A program made the position numbers and the translations under genes. Below the pieces are notes generated by a model that was given only the letters and a program-made list of their open reading frames with translations, was not told where the DNA came from and did not search any database. A stretch of DNA of 64,000 nt. It comes from Bugulina stolonifera (lineage: Eukaryota > Bryozoa > Gymnolaemata > Cheilostomatida > Bugulidae). The DNA lies in NCBI GenBank assembly GCA_935421135.1, contig OW285190.1, positions 16,626,501-16,690,500 of the forward strand. The letters are read 5' to 3'. Positions 39,212-51,193 of the stretch are shown piece by piece (positions within the stretch are counted from its first letter, which is position 1; the number at the start of each line of letters is the position of its first letter).

Positions 39212-42200
39212 TTTAAGGTTATGTAACTGGGGTCTGAATTTTCTTTCGAAATTTTTCCCACATATTTAACCATGTCTGAAAGGGCCTGGACAGCTTCAGT
39301 GTTAGCATTAAGTCACATGACGCAACGTTACAGGGGGTCAAAGGCCGAAAACAGTGCTATGAAGTTTGCCTGCTGTTACTGGAATAATTTATTTTTCAGT
39401 TAAATTATTGCATAATGTTGTTAAATATGCATGAATGTTTACCTAAGCTGGTGTTATGAAGAGATAAAATAAAATAATGGCCTCCTAGAACTTTTTCTTA
39501 TGCTGGCTTTTTGCCTGTAAAACCTTATCCAAGTTTTGTCTTATTTGTAGAATAAATTCTTTTCCATAAGGTAAACTAGCATGTGCAGGTGTTTCTATAA
39601 GTGTTTAGGAAGAGGTAAGATAGTATTAGACTGCAGGGCAAGTATATCATGTGAAGTTATCCCCTCTTGATTTTGGCCAATTTACGTTGCGTTATTCACA
39701 TTACTTTGGCGTCAACTATCTCACTTCACTTTGCAGTAATAGCCAATTTATTAATAGTTTTAGCTCAATTGAAGCATGAAGAAGCGGGCTTGTCTTTGAT
39801 TAGTTATTTGGCTTTGTGGATGCTTCAAAAACTCTGGGAAATCCCTTTTTTGAACCACTAACATAATTAAAATTAGCAACTTTTGGCGTCAACTACAGCG
39901 AAATAGAGCAGCATTTGCTCAGATATCTAACCAAATTCATTTTCAGCAAGCTTTCATCATGAGGGCTACATATAAACAAATCCTTAATAATTCAAATAAA
40001 GCTCTTAATAAAGTAGATTTAAAATACTTGTTCAAATTTAAGAAAATAAAATATTAATTTGCTAATTTAATTTGGCATGTAGCTATTTAAAAGAAGCTCT
40101 ACAGTTTAAAAGGTTTTATAGTACTGGTGGAATGATATTCCATTGCAATCTTACTAAATATTGAACATCCACTCATCCTAATGCTGCTAACTGGCTTAAA
40201 AACGATCAACTTTTCTATTAGTACAGAAGCAACCTCTGGATATCTTGAAAAAAAAATAGCCGTTCTAGCAATCGAAGTGGGGCCACATAAAAAAACATGT
40301 ATCTAGATCAGAATTTTGTGCTGATTTCAAATATGACATTTCTAAACCTCCTAAGGTGCCAGTTCTAGGTATAATAGCAAGTTTTAGTACTATTGTACAG
40401 ATTCTATCGATTTCGAAAATTGCTATGTACAACCAGGACACCACTATCACACACTTCTAATGTGTTTGAGAAACTCTGTTTAAATTACATAATGTAACAT
40501 TCAACAAAGGAACACATTTTAAAATAGCATAAAGCTAGGAACAGTTTGAAAATATCTGTTAATATCCGCTACTGAACTTGTGAGATTCCTATGAACATAC
40601 CAGTCATAGATTTCTACACTATTGTCCTACACCTCTCTATCTACATTTCCTACTTGTTTACATCCTACACCAATAGGCTAGGCATGAAGAGTTGTGAGCA
40701 GCAACAATAATAATCCAGTTAATGAAAATACTATACAAATTAAAGTGACCTCGGAGACTAAGAGGCCTTTTAGAAATTGATAAAAACACTCAAATACTGC
40801 CATCAGAGTTGCTTTCAAAACTTGGTAGAAATGCATTACTTCTGGTTGCATTACTAGATATGCATGCAGGTACAGAACATGTTGCATCAAGGATCTGAGG
40901 ATGCAGCCTAGGAATCCAGTGGCCAAATCGGTGCTGCTTGGATTAGTCAGCAATGTGATAGTTCACCTTAGAACCGCACCTCCACCTCTGAGAAACTGAT
41001 TGGTATATCAATTGATAATGTACATGTACATGTATTAATTCCTACATGTAGCTTGCAATTTCATGAGTTTATGTTTCTTGTAGTGACCAGTGAACGCTTG
41101 CAATTGCCATAGGGGAGTATTTGTTGTTAAATCAGTTATAAGCATTCATCTGCATATTTAGGATATATAGATGTAAGCCGAGATGCATATATATGAGGGC
41201 CTACGTGTATATCTACTAGGAGGTTAAGAAGTATTAAATCATAATTTTTTGAAATTATAGGCTTATAATACATGTCCCTATTAATAGTACTGAATATGCA
41301 TAATATAGGCACTGTAGTTGGGACCCAAGGATGTTAGTAGCCTGAAGACTGGGTTTAGTTGGCTTGTACATGTGAATGTTATACAAGCAGTTGGTGTGTT
41401 GTAATGCCCAATTATTATCCTTTACAGTTTTTTATGTTACTTGGTGTTACTATACTATAATTTCAGTTTCGATTATGTGGAAAGCTAGAGGCTGTCACAC
41501 AAATGTGTTTTTATGTAAAATGCTTCGTAAGTTATCCAATCAAAAAACACCTTGCCTCTTCCTAATATCTGGCATCATCATGGTCTACCATGCTGACTCT
41601 GAGGCTCCCCTTTGGCATTTTTCTCTTCTTGATCCCCATGAATTTTATCTAGTACCCCATCTACGTTTCCTAGATACAACTACATATTGTAAGTAGGCCC
41701 CCTACATGTAGTAACAGCCCAGTGTACAGAGATTACTTGTTTTAACTGCTAGTGTTTGTAAGGAACTTCCTAAGTGGGCATGGTTATGGTTTTGTCTGAT
41801 CTTTTTATATACATGTAAATTAGCAAATAATGCTTGCCTATGGTGACATAGGACTTTCAGCATGCACACTTTCTGATAGACTTGGTGATTTTATGATTTC
41901 GTTCGGTTTATTAAATCTATTGACAATTTGATCACACTTTAAATGTAGAGCAATAACCACATATTATACTTGTGTAGCATGAACATGTAATTCACTTGAA
42001 ACATCAATAGTTTGCAATTTAACATCAAAATGTAACATTATTATGTAGTTTATTTCACCTACCACTATTAGTTATGTTCAGTACTAAAAGCAGGTAATAA
42101 ATAAATTACACTACTTATGAACACACATGGCCAATTTGAGAGCCAAGGACTTTTTGGTCTAGTTCCCTGTTGACATTGCATGTAGCATGATTCATTGAAT

Positions 42201-43742
42201 ATTGCTCTCTAATACTGCAAGTAGCCTATGTTATATAGTAGAAGGATGTACATGTATGTATGGGTATATTATCTACTGTACATGTATATAGATATAGGTG
42301 TATTACATGCACCAAAATACCTAGAGTAATGAAGTATTGATGACTTTTAGTTGCTAGAGCCAGTTTGTTGATCAATTTTGAAGAATACTAGTTAGGAAAA
42401 GTGACACAAGTTCTCCCTGAGTGAATGTTGAGACAAATTTTCTATATGCAGCACATCAGAACACATTCACACCTATTCCCCACTTTTGGGGGTTAATATG
42501 GTGAAGAGAATAACTGGTGTATATTTGATATTTTCACAGCAGTAAAACAAACAACTATCCATTGTTGTAGCTGTTGTATTACCTCAGTCTAACATATTAT
42601 AAACCTCCCACAACTCAATTCATATAGCCATTAGGGCATTATAGCAGTAGCAATCCTAAACAACAATATTATAACTACATGTATCTAGTGTTACTAGTTA
42701 TGTCTAGTAATACTAGTAACTGCTATTTGGCCATGTGCAGCTGTTGTTATTGTGGTTACTATAGAAATCCGCAGGCACAACCACTTCTAATTGGACAGTG
42801 TTTGCCGTTACGCATGAGCACTAACACTAAAGCAATCTTTTCCGGCTTATCAATGGCGATCTGACAAATGTTTGTTATTTTTATTTGCACGATAAATCAA
42901 TTGACCGCAACAACTATACTGGCACTGTGTGAGGTGTAGAAATTGGCATATCAAAATATTTATGTATAATTAAGAGTTTCATGCAAAAAATACCTGGCCC
43001 CACCTCAATTGCTAGAAATCTTTATAAAAAGGGAGGTTGCTTCTGTACTATATTTCTTATAGCCATTTTGTTTTTATGAATGAAGGTAGGCGGAGCTTCC
43101 GGAACCTGTCAGTTGCTTAGCATCAAGGTTTTCCCTTAATTAAAAGGTGGGATAATTCCTAGTAAACTGCGCATATACAAGCCATTTAGACCACCACAGA
43201 GCAGCACACTGTACATGTAATTATTCAAATATGAGATCTAGGATCAAATCAATGTATTTTTTGCATATTTTGTTTTGTGTTGGTTTTTAGACTGCCACTA
43301 GCTGCTGCTAAACAACCCAACAAACATATCTAGTAGCATAACTGCCCTTATTATTTCCTAGAATAGTGAATATATGTATTTTATAAGAATATACACCACA
43401 CACATGTTTCGCATGGGATATTACATATACAAAAACAGAAAAAGCTTGTTAAAACATGCATTATATGTTAGCCATACACCATGCAGTACTGTGTCAATGA
43501 GATTGATTATTCTTCTGCATCTGTAACATTGTGTCATGCCTTCACGACGGAGTTCCCTGTCTAGCCATTTCATTCATAAAATTGGAGCTGTAGTAAACGG
43601 ACCCCAAAATTACTATGGGCCATAACTTGAAAAATATTTTTTAGACCTTCCCAATTTTTTTCTTATGCCTTTCCAGGTAGTAATGCCTATATAGTGTTAA
43701 AGGAATTTTATTTTTGAGAACCCCAGTTACATAACCTTAAGC
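39212..43742. mobile_element. Possible decayed DNA element with inverted ends
   Basis: TTAAGGTTATGTAACTGGGG at 39212 faces CCCCAGTTACATAACCTTAA ending near 43742. Further in, a second block of about 150-170 bases (TAGTACAGAAGCAACCTC... GTGGGGCCA) at 40219-40390 matches in inverted orientation the block at about 42930-43050. The order and facing are those of long, diverged inverted ends of one element, with unequal spacing (about 1.0 kb and 0.7 kb). No transposase is recognised between them. Two separate insertions of one repeat in opposite orientation would look the same. Confidence 0.45.
40678..40953 (-). CDS. Small hydrophobic-tail ORF, unknown
   Basis: An uninterrupted 91-residue frame on the minus strand ends in a strong hydrophobic segment (ICIVFSLTGLLLLLLTTLHA), as in tail-anchored proteins. 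The central part can be drawn as an amphipathic helix. I do not recognise the family. It sits alone inside the repeat-bounded 39.2-43.7 kb region, with no splice partner found, so it may well be a chance frame. Confidence 0.2.
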   Translation of the reverse strand: MLTNPSSTDLATGFLGCILRSLMQHVLYLHAYLVMQPEVMHFYQVLKATLMAVFECFYQFLKGLLVSEVTLICIVFSLTGLLLLLLTTLHA

Positions 43743-44094
43743 GAGAAAAAATACATGTACAATGTACATACAGAATCCTAGTTTCACAAATCGATGTTTA
43801 CAGCTTACCAAAGAATACTATGTCCAATATAGTCAATCTATGCAACGTGAAATATTTGTTCCTGACATAAAAATTGACGAGGTAACTAATGTAGGTACAT
43901 GGATATAAAATGTCTGCTGTCTGCTGTCTGTTGTCTGCTGCATGTGTACACTATACCAGAGAAACTGACAAATAAAATAACAACTCGACGTGTTCTTTGT
44001 AATAAAAATATTTAAGAATTCATAATATTAAAACAATGTTATTAATTTGTTGATGGTATGTTGCAGGCTGTAGGAGTTGTTCTACCTTTTTGAT

Positions 44095-46349
44095 CTATCG
44101 TTTAAGTGATTGGGCACATCTTGCTATTATGCAGTAGAGAATAATAATTAGAGCAATACCGGCAACACTGATAGCAGCCACTGTACCAGCAAATCTCCCC
44201 CAACTGAAAATATAATATACACCACTGTTTACGTTATGTGACTAAATAGAATAATAATACAATTCTCTACTAGACAAAATTACTTAATTTAATAACCAAG
44301 TTCCACAGCATGTACATGTAAATGTAAGTAAATAGAACAATTGATGTGGTATGAAAGAATACAAGAGTGTAATCACAGTGCTAAATTATGAACATACATG
44401 TTGGTAAATAAACCTAATATTGTTATGATGGGCATATCACCACATTGTGTAATATGAGTGCTTGTAACCATGGTAACAATAGTATGTGTTTGATTAATTG
44501 ACTCTAATATCCAAACTTCTAACCATTAGAATGATGTCTACATATCATTATTGTCAGCACCTTAGACGTACCGTCATAACAACAAGATAGTTCTTTCCTG
44601 TGCCTCCCTTAGCGCAGAAGTAGCACCTTAAAATAGGCTTCTTCTAAGTTAACAGAATGTACAGTATATAGTTGATAATAGAATAACAAAGCCTTAGTGT
44701 CTTCGTGTACTTCTGTCAGCCAAATATTGACACTTTGTGGTAAACTTACTCTTCCCAAAACTTGCAGCAGTGTTGATGTCTGGGGTTGCCACAGCAGAAT
44801 CTATCCTCTACTGTATCGGTGTATTCGTACGGACAGATGAAGTAACCTATTTCTTCCATGATTGGAGTTTTACCACTTTCGTTATCCCATATCCTGTCCT
44901 CCGAGTAGCAGATCGGTGGATCTAAGCATAATAATTCCCATCAACTGGCAGATAGAAGTGATGTAAAGAAAAAAAGTAGAAATAGAAAGAACGTGACAGA
45001 AAATATTATGGTTTCAAGCCTCTAATTTATTACAAATATGTGCAACTATGGTATGGGTATGGTAAGCACCAATCAAGCCTAGATCCCTAGGATATGCTTC
45101 CTACTGGAACCTGTGCAGTAGCCAACTTGCTGAACTGTCAACCTTCAGATCACAAGATGGACTTTAGGCTAAATTTCTACGAATTAGTAGATTGGTAGAC
45201 GGAAAAGTTGACTAGCGATAAACAAGGATATTGTATCTAGTGAACTAATAGCCTACTAGTAGCCATACCTTCCTCTAAGTATTCGGTGTTGTTGAATCTC
45301 TCTACATATCTGTCGATCCCTCTTACGCTGATACCAGCAGCTTCAGCAGTCACCAGTCCATTGTACCTGGCTATACCTGCCCTGAATCCACTAAATCTGG
45401 CTCCTGTGAACCTGCTAGCACTACGGAGCCTTCCCCCACTGCTAGCATCGCTTGAGTCACTCCTTACACCTGCTATCCCCTTAGCTTCCGATGTACCTGT
45501 AATGTTAATCATCCCACAGTAGTTGCTTTCCTTAGTTTTTTACATAAGCTAAATATCACTAGTGCTGAGCTAAGATACTTGCTCATGTGGGTACTAAGGA
45601 TAGCGTTCTCTCTCTTTACGTAAAGAGTTTTCAGTGGTTATGGGTACATGGGATACTGGAGATTCATTCCTATATACCTAAGTATAGACCGGTAAGACCT
45701 TCCCGGTGACAGATAGCCTAAGAACACAGGTTTTTGTGCAAAACAGTACAGCTGGCATGTAAACTCAGTGGATAGGTGATAGATAAATCTTTGAGTTACT
45801 ATTTGTCTAATATTGTATCAAAACATGTAAACTGCAAAGTTGGAGTTGTCTACTAAATGCTAAAATTGAATTTTCTTAGCCTTATATCCAGAATATCCAT
45901 GCACAACTGTAACCGAAACCTATATTTGCACACACAGCATTCAACATGAATACAAGTCACGTGAAAACCCCAAGCAAAAGAAGACAAATCTAAAACTGTG
46001 CTAAACAAAATATCTTTGCCCCGTACTACAAGCTATCAGCTTAGTATGGAATACCTAGATGCTGGGGACTAAAGTATGTGGGTCACCACACTCAAATCAA
46101 AGCAAAAGAAGCCAAAACACTAATTTAATAGAATGACTGTGAAATTGTTTGAATCATGAATGTAATTTGAATGATACTGAAATAATACATGTAAATTTGA
46201 TGCTACAAATCATGTAAATGATAAATACGAACTGCCATTTATATGGGTTTGAAGATAAATGTAAGATCTGCACAGAAAAAGGTTTTCTACCCACCAATAA
46301 AAGAAGTGAAGAAGTAGAAGATCAGTGATGCTGATGTCACATAAAACAT
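44095..46349 (-). CDS. Shisa-like single-pass membrane protein
   Basis: Four exons: 46349-46295, 45496-45269, 44921-44750 and 44203-44095, in phases 1, 1, 2, giving 187 residues. Exon 1 is a signal peptide (VTSASLIFYFFTSFIG). Exon 2 is a Ser/Arg/Gly-rich luminal stretch with one NNT site. Exon 3 carries the cysteine-rich module: PPICYSEDRIW, then GYFICPYEY, RFCCGNPRHQHCCKFW. The spacing C..CP..CCG....CC is the Shisa family layout. Exon 4 is the membrane span (AAISVAGIALIIILYCIIA) with a short basic cytoplasmic tail. Shisa proteins act in the ER or at the cell surface on receptors such as Frizzled or FGFR, or as channel auxiliaries. Which applies here is unknown; the very short tail lacks the PY and PDZ motifs of some members. 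Confidence 0.8.
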
Positions 46350-47478
46350 GATCACGAGTTAACTTCTCTACTACTTGACTCTTTGCATGGGTGCCTACTA
46401 ATTTTCAAGTGTTTTCGCACATGCATAGGTACAGTGTAAATTGTAAATCCAAATGAACATCTTATAATGAATGCTCTTCACACATGTTACTTAGTATGAC
46501 GAACATTTACAATAGTCAATGGGAATATTTATCAATAGGAGGTAAATCTCTAACAAAGTAGCATCAAATGAAGTTAAAGACAATCTCATCAGTTGATTGC
46601 TATCTCTTTTTTATAAATAGTTTTGTAAATAGCTGAGGATCTATTACACTTGTTACTTTGTCGGTCTGTTGAATCGTTATTGTTGGTATGAAATGACTGT
46701 GACTAATGCTCTCAAGTTACACATGAAATATATACACCTTGTGATTGGCTGATCGCCGTATTATTTATATTACATTCCCTGAAGAAAATGGAAAAGACAA
46801 GCATACAAGTAGATTCAAATAACAGAAAAAATGTATTGAAGAATACAAAGATTTATGAATAGAACAGACATCAAATCAGTCCAATATTTGTAAATGATGT
46901 CATAGGCATTCTCCAAAGACTTTTTGATTTGATCAAAATATTCAAATTTGTCATAAAACACCCTCTATCATTCACCTTAGGACTTCATAAGTACAATAAT
47001 GTTCATCTGTGAATTAACTTAAATCTTCAAAGTACCTTCAAATGCCTATATCGATTGGCCAAGCTTTGAACAGCATTGCAAAGACAAAGGGAACACTTGA
47101 CTCTTCAAAAGTTTATAATACAATAAAAAGTTAACACAAGATAAATAAACAGGAATATCGCCTTGATTTTAAAAACTATGCAAACTGCAAAAAAACTACA
47201 ATATTCTTGGAACCACATTTAAGTGTCAAGGCTTTAGTTATTTCTGGATCTCAACAGCATTATGTGCAATAGCAGTGAGTTGGTATCTTTGGAATTAAAA
47301 CACACTTAAAACACACTTAAAGCCGACTATGTGGTGTAATCAAGATTCCTAGATTGATTGTATTTTGGCTCTACTAAACATTTGGAAGAAAAATTTACTA
47401 TTGTAAAGTTATGGTGCAGTCAATAAATGATTATTAGTTATACAATATGTAGACCGAGGAAGAACTCTTACATCTGAT
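46350..47478. other. Intergenic, no gene seen
   Basis: AT-rich. It should contain the promoter of the Shisa-like gene and the 3' end of the Ly6-type gene. No exon is recognised. Confidence 0.4.
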
Positions 47479-47692
47479 TCACCGAGCTCCAATATAACTC
47501 AACAGCAAAACCATGAGAGAGGGAAGCATGACATCACTTGCCGATTTGACTAAAATTTCATCTTTGGTTGTCCAATCGTTGCAGTTTCCAGTAGAGCAGC
47601 ATCTAACACATATCTGTAAAAGAAAGGAGAATCTGAATGTACATGTGATTCTGTCAGTCAAATAGTCAGCCAATAACTCAGTCAGTCGGTCA

Positions 47693-47737
<45 letters not shown>

Positions 47738-50700
47738 TCAGTCAGTCAGTCAGTCAGTCAGTCAGTCAGTCAGTCAGCCAGCCAGCCAGCTAGCCAGTCA
47801 GTCAGTCAGTCAGTCAGTCAGTCAGTCAGTCAGTCAGTCAGTCAGTCAGTCAATCAATCAGTTAGCCAGTAACTCATTCAATCAAATAATTATTTTTTGA
47901 TGTAGGGCAAAACTTTCCTGTTGGTGAGCAAATTGACCTACCTCTCCATGGTTCCCAGTGTCCCTGCAAGCTCCATTCTGGAACTTACTGCATAAGTCGG
48001 TGAGCTTGAATGGCTCGAAATCATATTGATTCAGGTCACTCAGGCATCCATGAACAGATCTAAATGCAATAAATGGCAAAACTATGATAAATTATTTCAA
48101 AAAATGATAGCAGCCCCAAAGATTAAATTATATATACATTTTATTGCTTGTTTATGAGTAAATATGTATAGAGATTGCATAATTTTAGAAAAGCCATTTG
48201 CTGCAAGTATGACATTCTCTTTTGAACTCCCATAGCATCAGTGTCTCAGCATGTTTTACACTTATTAGGCCGACTTCCATTAAAAAATAGGAGAATTTAT
48301 TTTTGAGATTTTCTGTAAGCCTTGGTTCCAAAACATTGGTTGACATTGTTAACTTACGTCTCCTTTCCTTTCGTATCGATGTGGACATAGCCGTAACATG
48401 GGCTAGAGCAGGAAACACTATACAAGTCACTATTCTCACCATAGTAACAGGTCTTAGTTTCTAAAACAGAGGTAAAGAATGATAAACTAAGATGTATTGT
48501 TGTATTATATACATACTATGTGATATTACTATATATATGCTATTGTATTATGTATTATTATATTGTGAATTGTTATTGTATAAGTATATTTACATGTATG
48601 TACATATATATGTATTGAATTGCATTATGCAACATACAATGTACTCTGCCTATGAAATGCAAAGCATTGATTCTAGACCTGCTTATTGCAATTCTGGACA
48701 TCAATCTTTCCCTTCTGTCACAAAACGAAATGTGACCAAGTAATTTATTCCTTTAATTATTTTGAACTAAAACTGACAAAAATGGGAAGCAAGTATTAGT
48801 TAAATACAAATACACATACATTCTGTATGTTCGCATGAGATGGGAGTAGTAGAATTGCTGCCAGAAATTTCTGGTGAATTCTGAAGACCACATGATACTA
48901 ACTGGCGACTCACTTCCATTGAACAAAATACACACCGAGCTAGCAATACACCCAAATCAATAAATATCGACATACCGGCCCTTGCTGGTTGAATTGTGCA
49001 CAATAGATATCGACATACCGGCCCTTGCTGGTTGAATTGTGCACAATAAATATCAACATACCGGCCCTTGCTGGTTGAATTGTGCACAATAAATATCAAC
49101 ATACCGGCCCTTGCTGGTTGAATTGCGCACAGTAAATATCGACATACCGGCCCTTGCTGGTGGAATTGTGCATCTGTCCTTTGCACAACAGTCTACAATC
49201 TGGACATCAACTTTGATATCTTTACCATTTCCTACGGGCTCTAACCTTGTTTCTACTCGTGTTGGCTTACACTGAGAGGACTGGAAGTCTACTTCTCCGA
49301 AGTAGCAACCACTGAATGTCTCCGCCAACCCTGTGCAATATGAATGTAAAGTAAATAATGAATGATATGCTTAGCACACGTTATACGTTGTAGCTGCAAA
49401 AGACAGAGTTAGAGTAATTACTGAAGTGTAATCTACATTATTTTCGTAATACGTTAAAAATACTGTAGCCAGAGGACTCCCATTATACCATTTCACAAGA
49501 ACAAAGAGGAATACCTGAAAGGATTAAAATGGTGATAGTTGAACGTTCAGAAAATTCAATGCTAGGGTTAATGGTACATACTCAATGTACTACAGTATGC
49601 ATGAAACTATAGAATGCATAACGGAGATAAGAATACCTAAAGTTGTGACCTCTCCAGAGGTAGTCATCTCTGCTGTTGTGGTGCTAAAATTGGATGAGGT
49701 GTCGGATTCTCCAATGAAAGAGATATTAGGTGATTCTAAAACAGCACAATAATAATCATCATAATTTGTAAAATAATTCAATGTCACTAGCATAATATAC
49801 AGATCTACACGTATATTACAACATGTACATGTACATGTACATGTACATGTACATGTACATGCACATGTACATGTACACGCACATGTACATGTACATGCAC
49901 ATGTACATGTACATGCACATGTACATGTACGCGCACATGTACATGTACATGTATATCACATGTACCTGTACATTACGAATGTGCGACTGTTCGAAAAAGA
50001 CAGTTCAAAACAGAACGTTTCAAAAGTGGACAGTTCAATAGTGGACAGTTCAAAATGCCTAACCCCAAACCCTAACCACCAGATTTCAACTAATTTTCAT
50101 TTTTAATAATATTTTTTTCATTTAATTAATTAAAGTGACTAACAAAAATTGATTATCTGTGAATTTTGTTCTTCTAAATGTAATCTACACAGTTTCGAAC
50201 TGTCCGTCTAGAACTGTCTGGTTTTATATGCAAATTTGCATGTGCATTGTACTTACTATGATGTGCATTGTACTTATATGTTACTTACTAGGATCGCAGA
50301 TCATCAGTTCCATTTCTTCTTTGAAACAAGAAGAGAAACTCCAGCTAAAATCCTCATAATCCACAAATCTTTTAGTTCTCAGCTTTACATTAACTTCCTG
50401 TGAAAAGACAAATTAATCTGTTGAAACACTGCTGGTGACCCGCCACTGCCGGTGACCCGCCACTGCAGGTGACCCGCCACTGCCGGTGACCCGCCACTGC
50501 CGGTGACCCGCCACTGCCGGTGACCCGCTACTATCAGTCATTGGATCTGCCACTAGCTGGAATGGTGTGGTTAGTAGGCCTATTAGTCCTATACACATGT
50601 AATATACAAGCTAGTGGCTCCAGTAAACAACAAGGTTCAAATAGTTCAACAGGAAAACTTCTTAATTAATTGCTATCTGTTGAATTGGCACATTTTTTTC

Positions 50701-51193
50701 CAATAGGAAGCTGTCCCATTGGAGCAAAAGCAATAAAAAATAATCAACAACAGTGGAGAGGGGACAACTTCTAAACATGTAGTGTACGGGTGGAGAGAGG
50801 ACAACTTCTACATATGTCCGGAACAAGTAGGATTTGTCTCACCATGCAGCTGTCTGCTTGACAATGCTTCTGGTTTTTGGCTCTTGCTTTTGTAAGACAA
50901 GACTGTGTCTCAACAATATTTGGCAAATAACCAAAATTGATGCATGAGATGGTCCTTCCCTGAAGTAAGTTACTCTTTCCAGCACATGTTATGGCCACAA
51001 CCATCTCTAGCAGACCTGTAATAGCAGTCAGAAAGTGAGAGATTTGTAGTTTTAAATATTAAAATTAGAATGATGCAGAAAATATTATTTTTATGAAATA
51101 CTTATGTGTAGTAACTATGCAAGCGGGTAGTTTGTAATATATGTAATTCATCACATACTTACAACCAAATAGAAGAACTAATAGCAGCTTCAT
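47479..51193 (-). CDS. Ly6/uPAR-type GPI-anchored protein
   Basis: Eight exons: 51193-51163, 51015-50843, 50397-50289, 49735-49637, 49330-49148, 48460-48358, 48059-47942 and 47613-47479. All phases close into 316 residues. A signal peptide (MKLLLVLLFG) begins the chain. An atypical Cys-rich first half follows, then a Ser/Thr-rich linker (STTTAEMTTSGEVTT). A segment ending in the three-finger signature DCCAKDRC comes next. Last is a full ten-cysteine LU domain, from TCYYGENSDLYSVSC to VRCCSTGNCN. The C-terminus is hydrophobic with no cytoplasmic tail (LPSLMVLLLSYIGAR), as for a GPI signal. LU proteins act in surface recognition or as ligands; no partner can be named. The first four exons could belong to a separate gene, but phase continuity favours one. 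The donor of exon 5 lies in a 43-bp repeat array. Confidence 0.72.
47655..47875. repeat. CAGT/CAGC tetranucleotide repeat
   Basis: More than 200 bases of TCAG/CCAG repeats in blocks (CAGT)n-(CAGC)n-(CAGT)n, in the last intron of the Ly6-type gene. Confidence 0.97.
48957..49178. repeat. 43-bp tandem repeat over an exon end and its donor
   Basis: ATACCGGCCCTTGCTGG recurs at exact 43-base steps, with CATACC starting at 48971, 49014, 49057, 49100 and 49143. On the minus strand each unit carries the last ~20 bases of Ly6-type exon 5 (CCAGCAAGGGCCG) followed by the donor GTATG. The 49143 copy is the exon itself; four further exon-end-plus-donor copies follow in the intron. Confidence 0.95.
49821..49970. 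repeat. (TACATG)n microsatellite
   Basis: A 150-base run of ACATGT/TACATG units with GCACATG and CGCACATG variants, in intron 3 of the Ly6-type gene. Confidence 0.95.
49980..50225. mobile_element. MITE-like element with GACAGTTC inverted ends
   Basis: GGACAGTTC and AGACAGTTC occur three times at the left (49990-50050). GAACTGTCCGTCTAGAACTGTC lies at the right (about 50196-50217) in opposite orientation. The AT-rich core has no ORF of interest. Confidence 0.4.
50433..50530. repeat. 17-bp GC-rich minisatellite
   Basis: About six copies of GGTGACCCGCCACTGCC in intron 2 of the Ly6-type gene, far richer in GC than the surroundings. Confidence 0.95.

Noticed and set aside
47655..47875. Regular repeats as a CRISPR-like array
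   Set aside because: A simple tetranucleotide repeat with no unique spacers, in a eukaryotic intron.
49495..49525. Extra mini-exon (GIPLCSC) in the Ly6-type gene
   Set aside because: The direct join of 49637 to 49330 keeps the frame without it, and its own donor does not fit the phase.
50413..50598. Frame of SPAVAGHRQWRVTG repeats
   Set aside because: Translation of the 17-bp GC-rich minisatellite in an intron.
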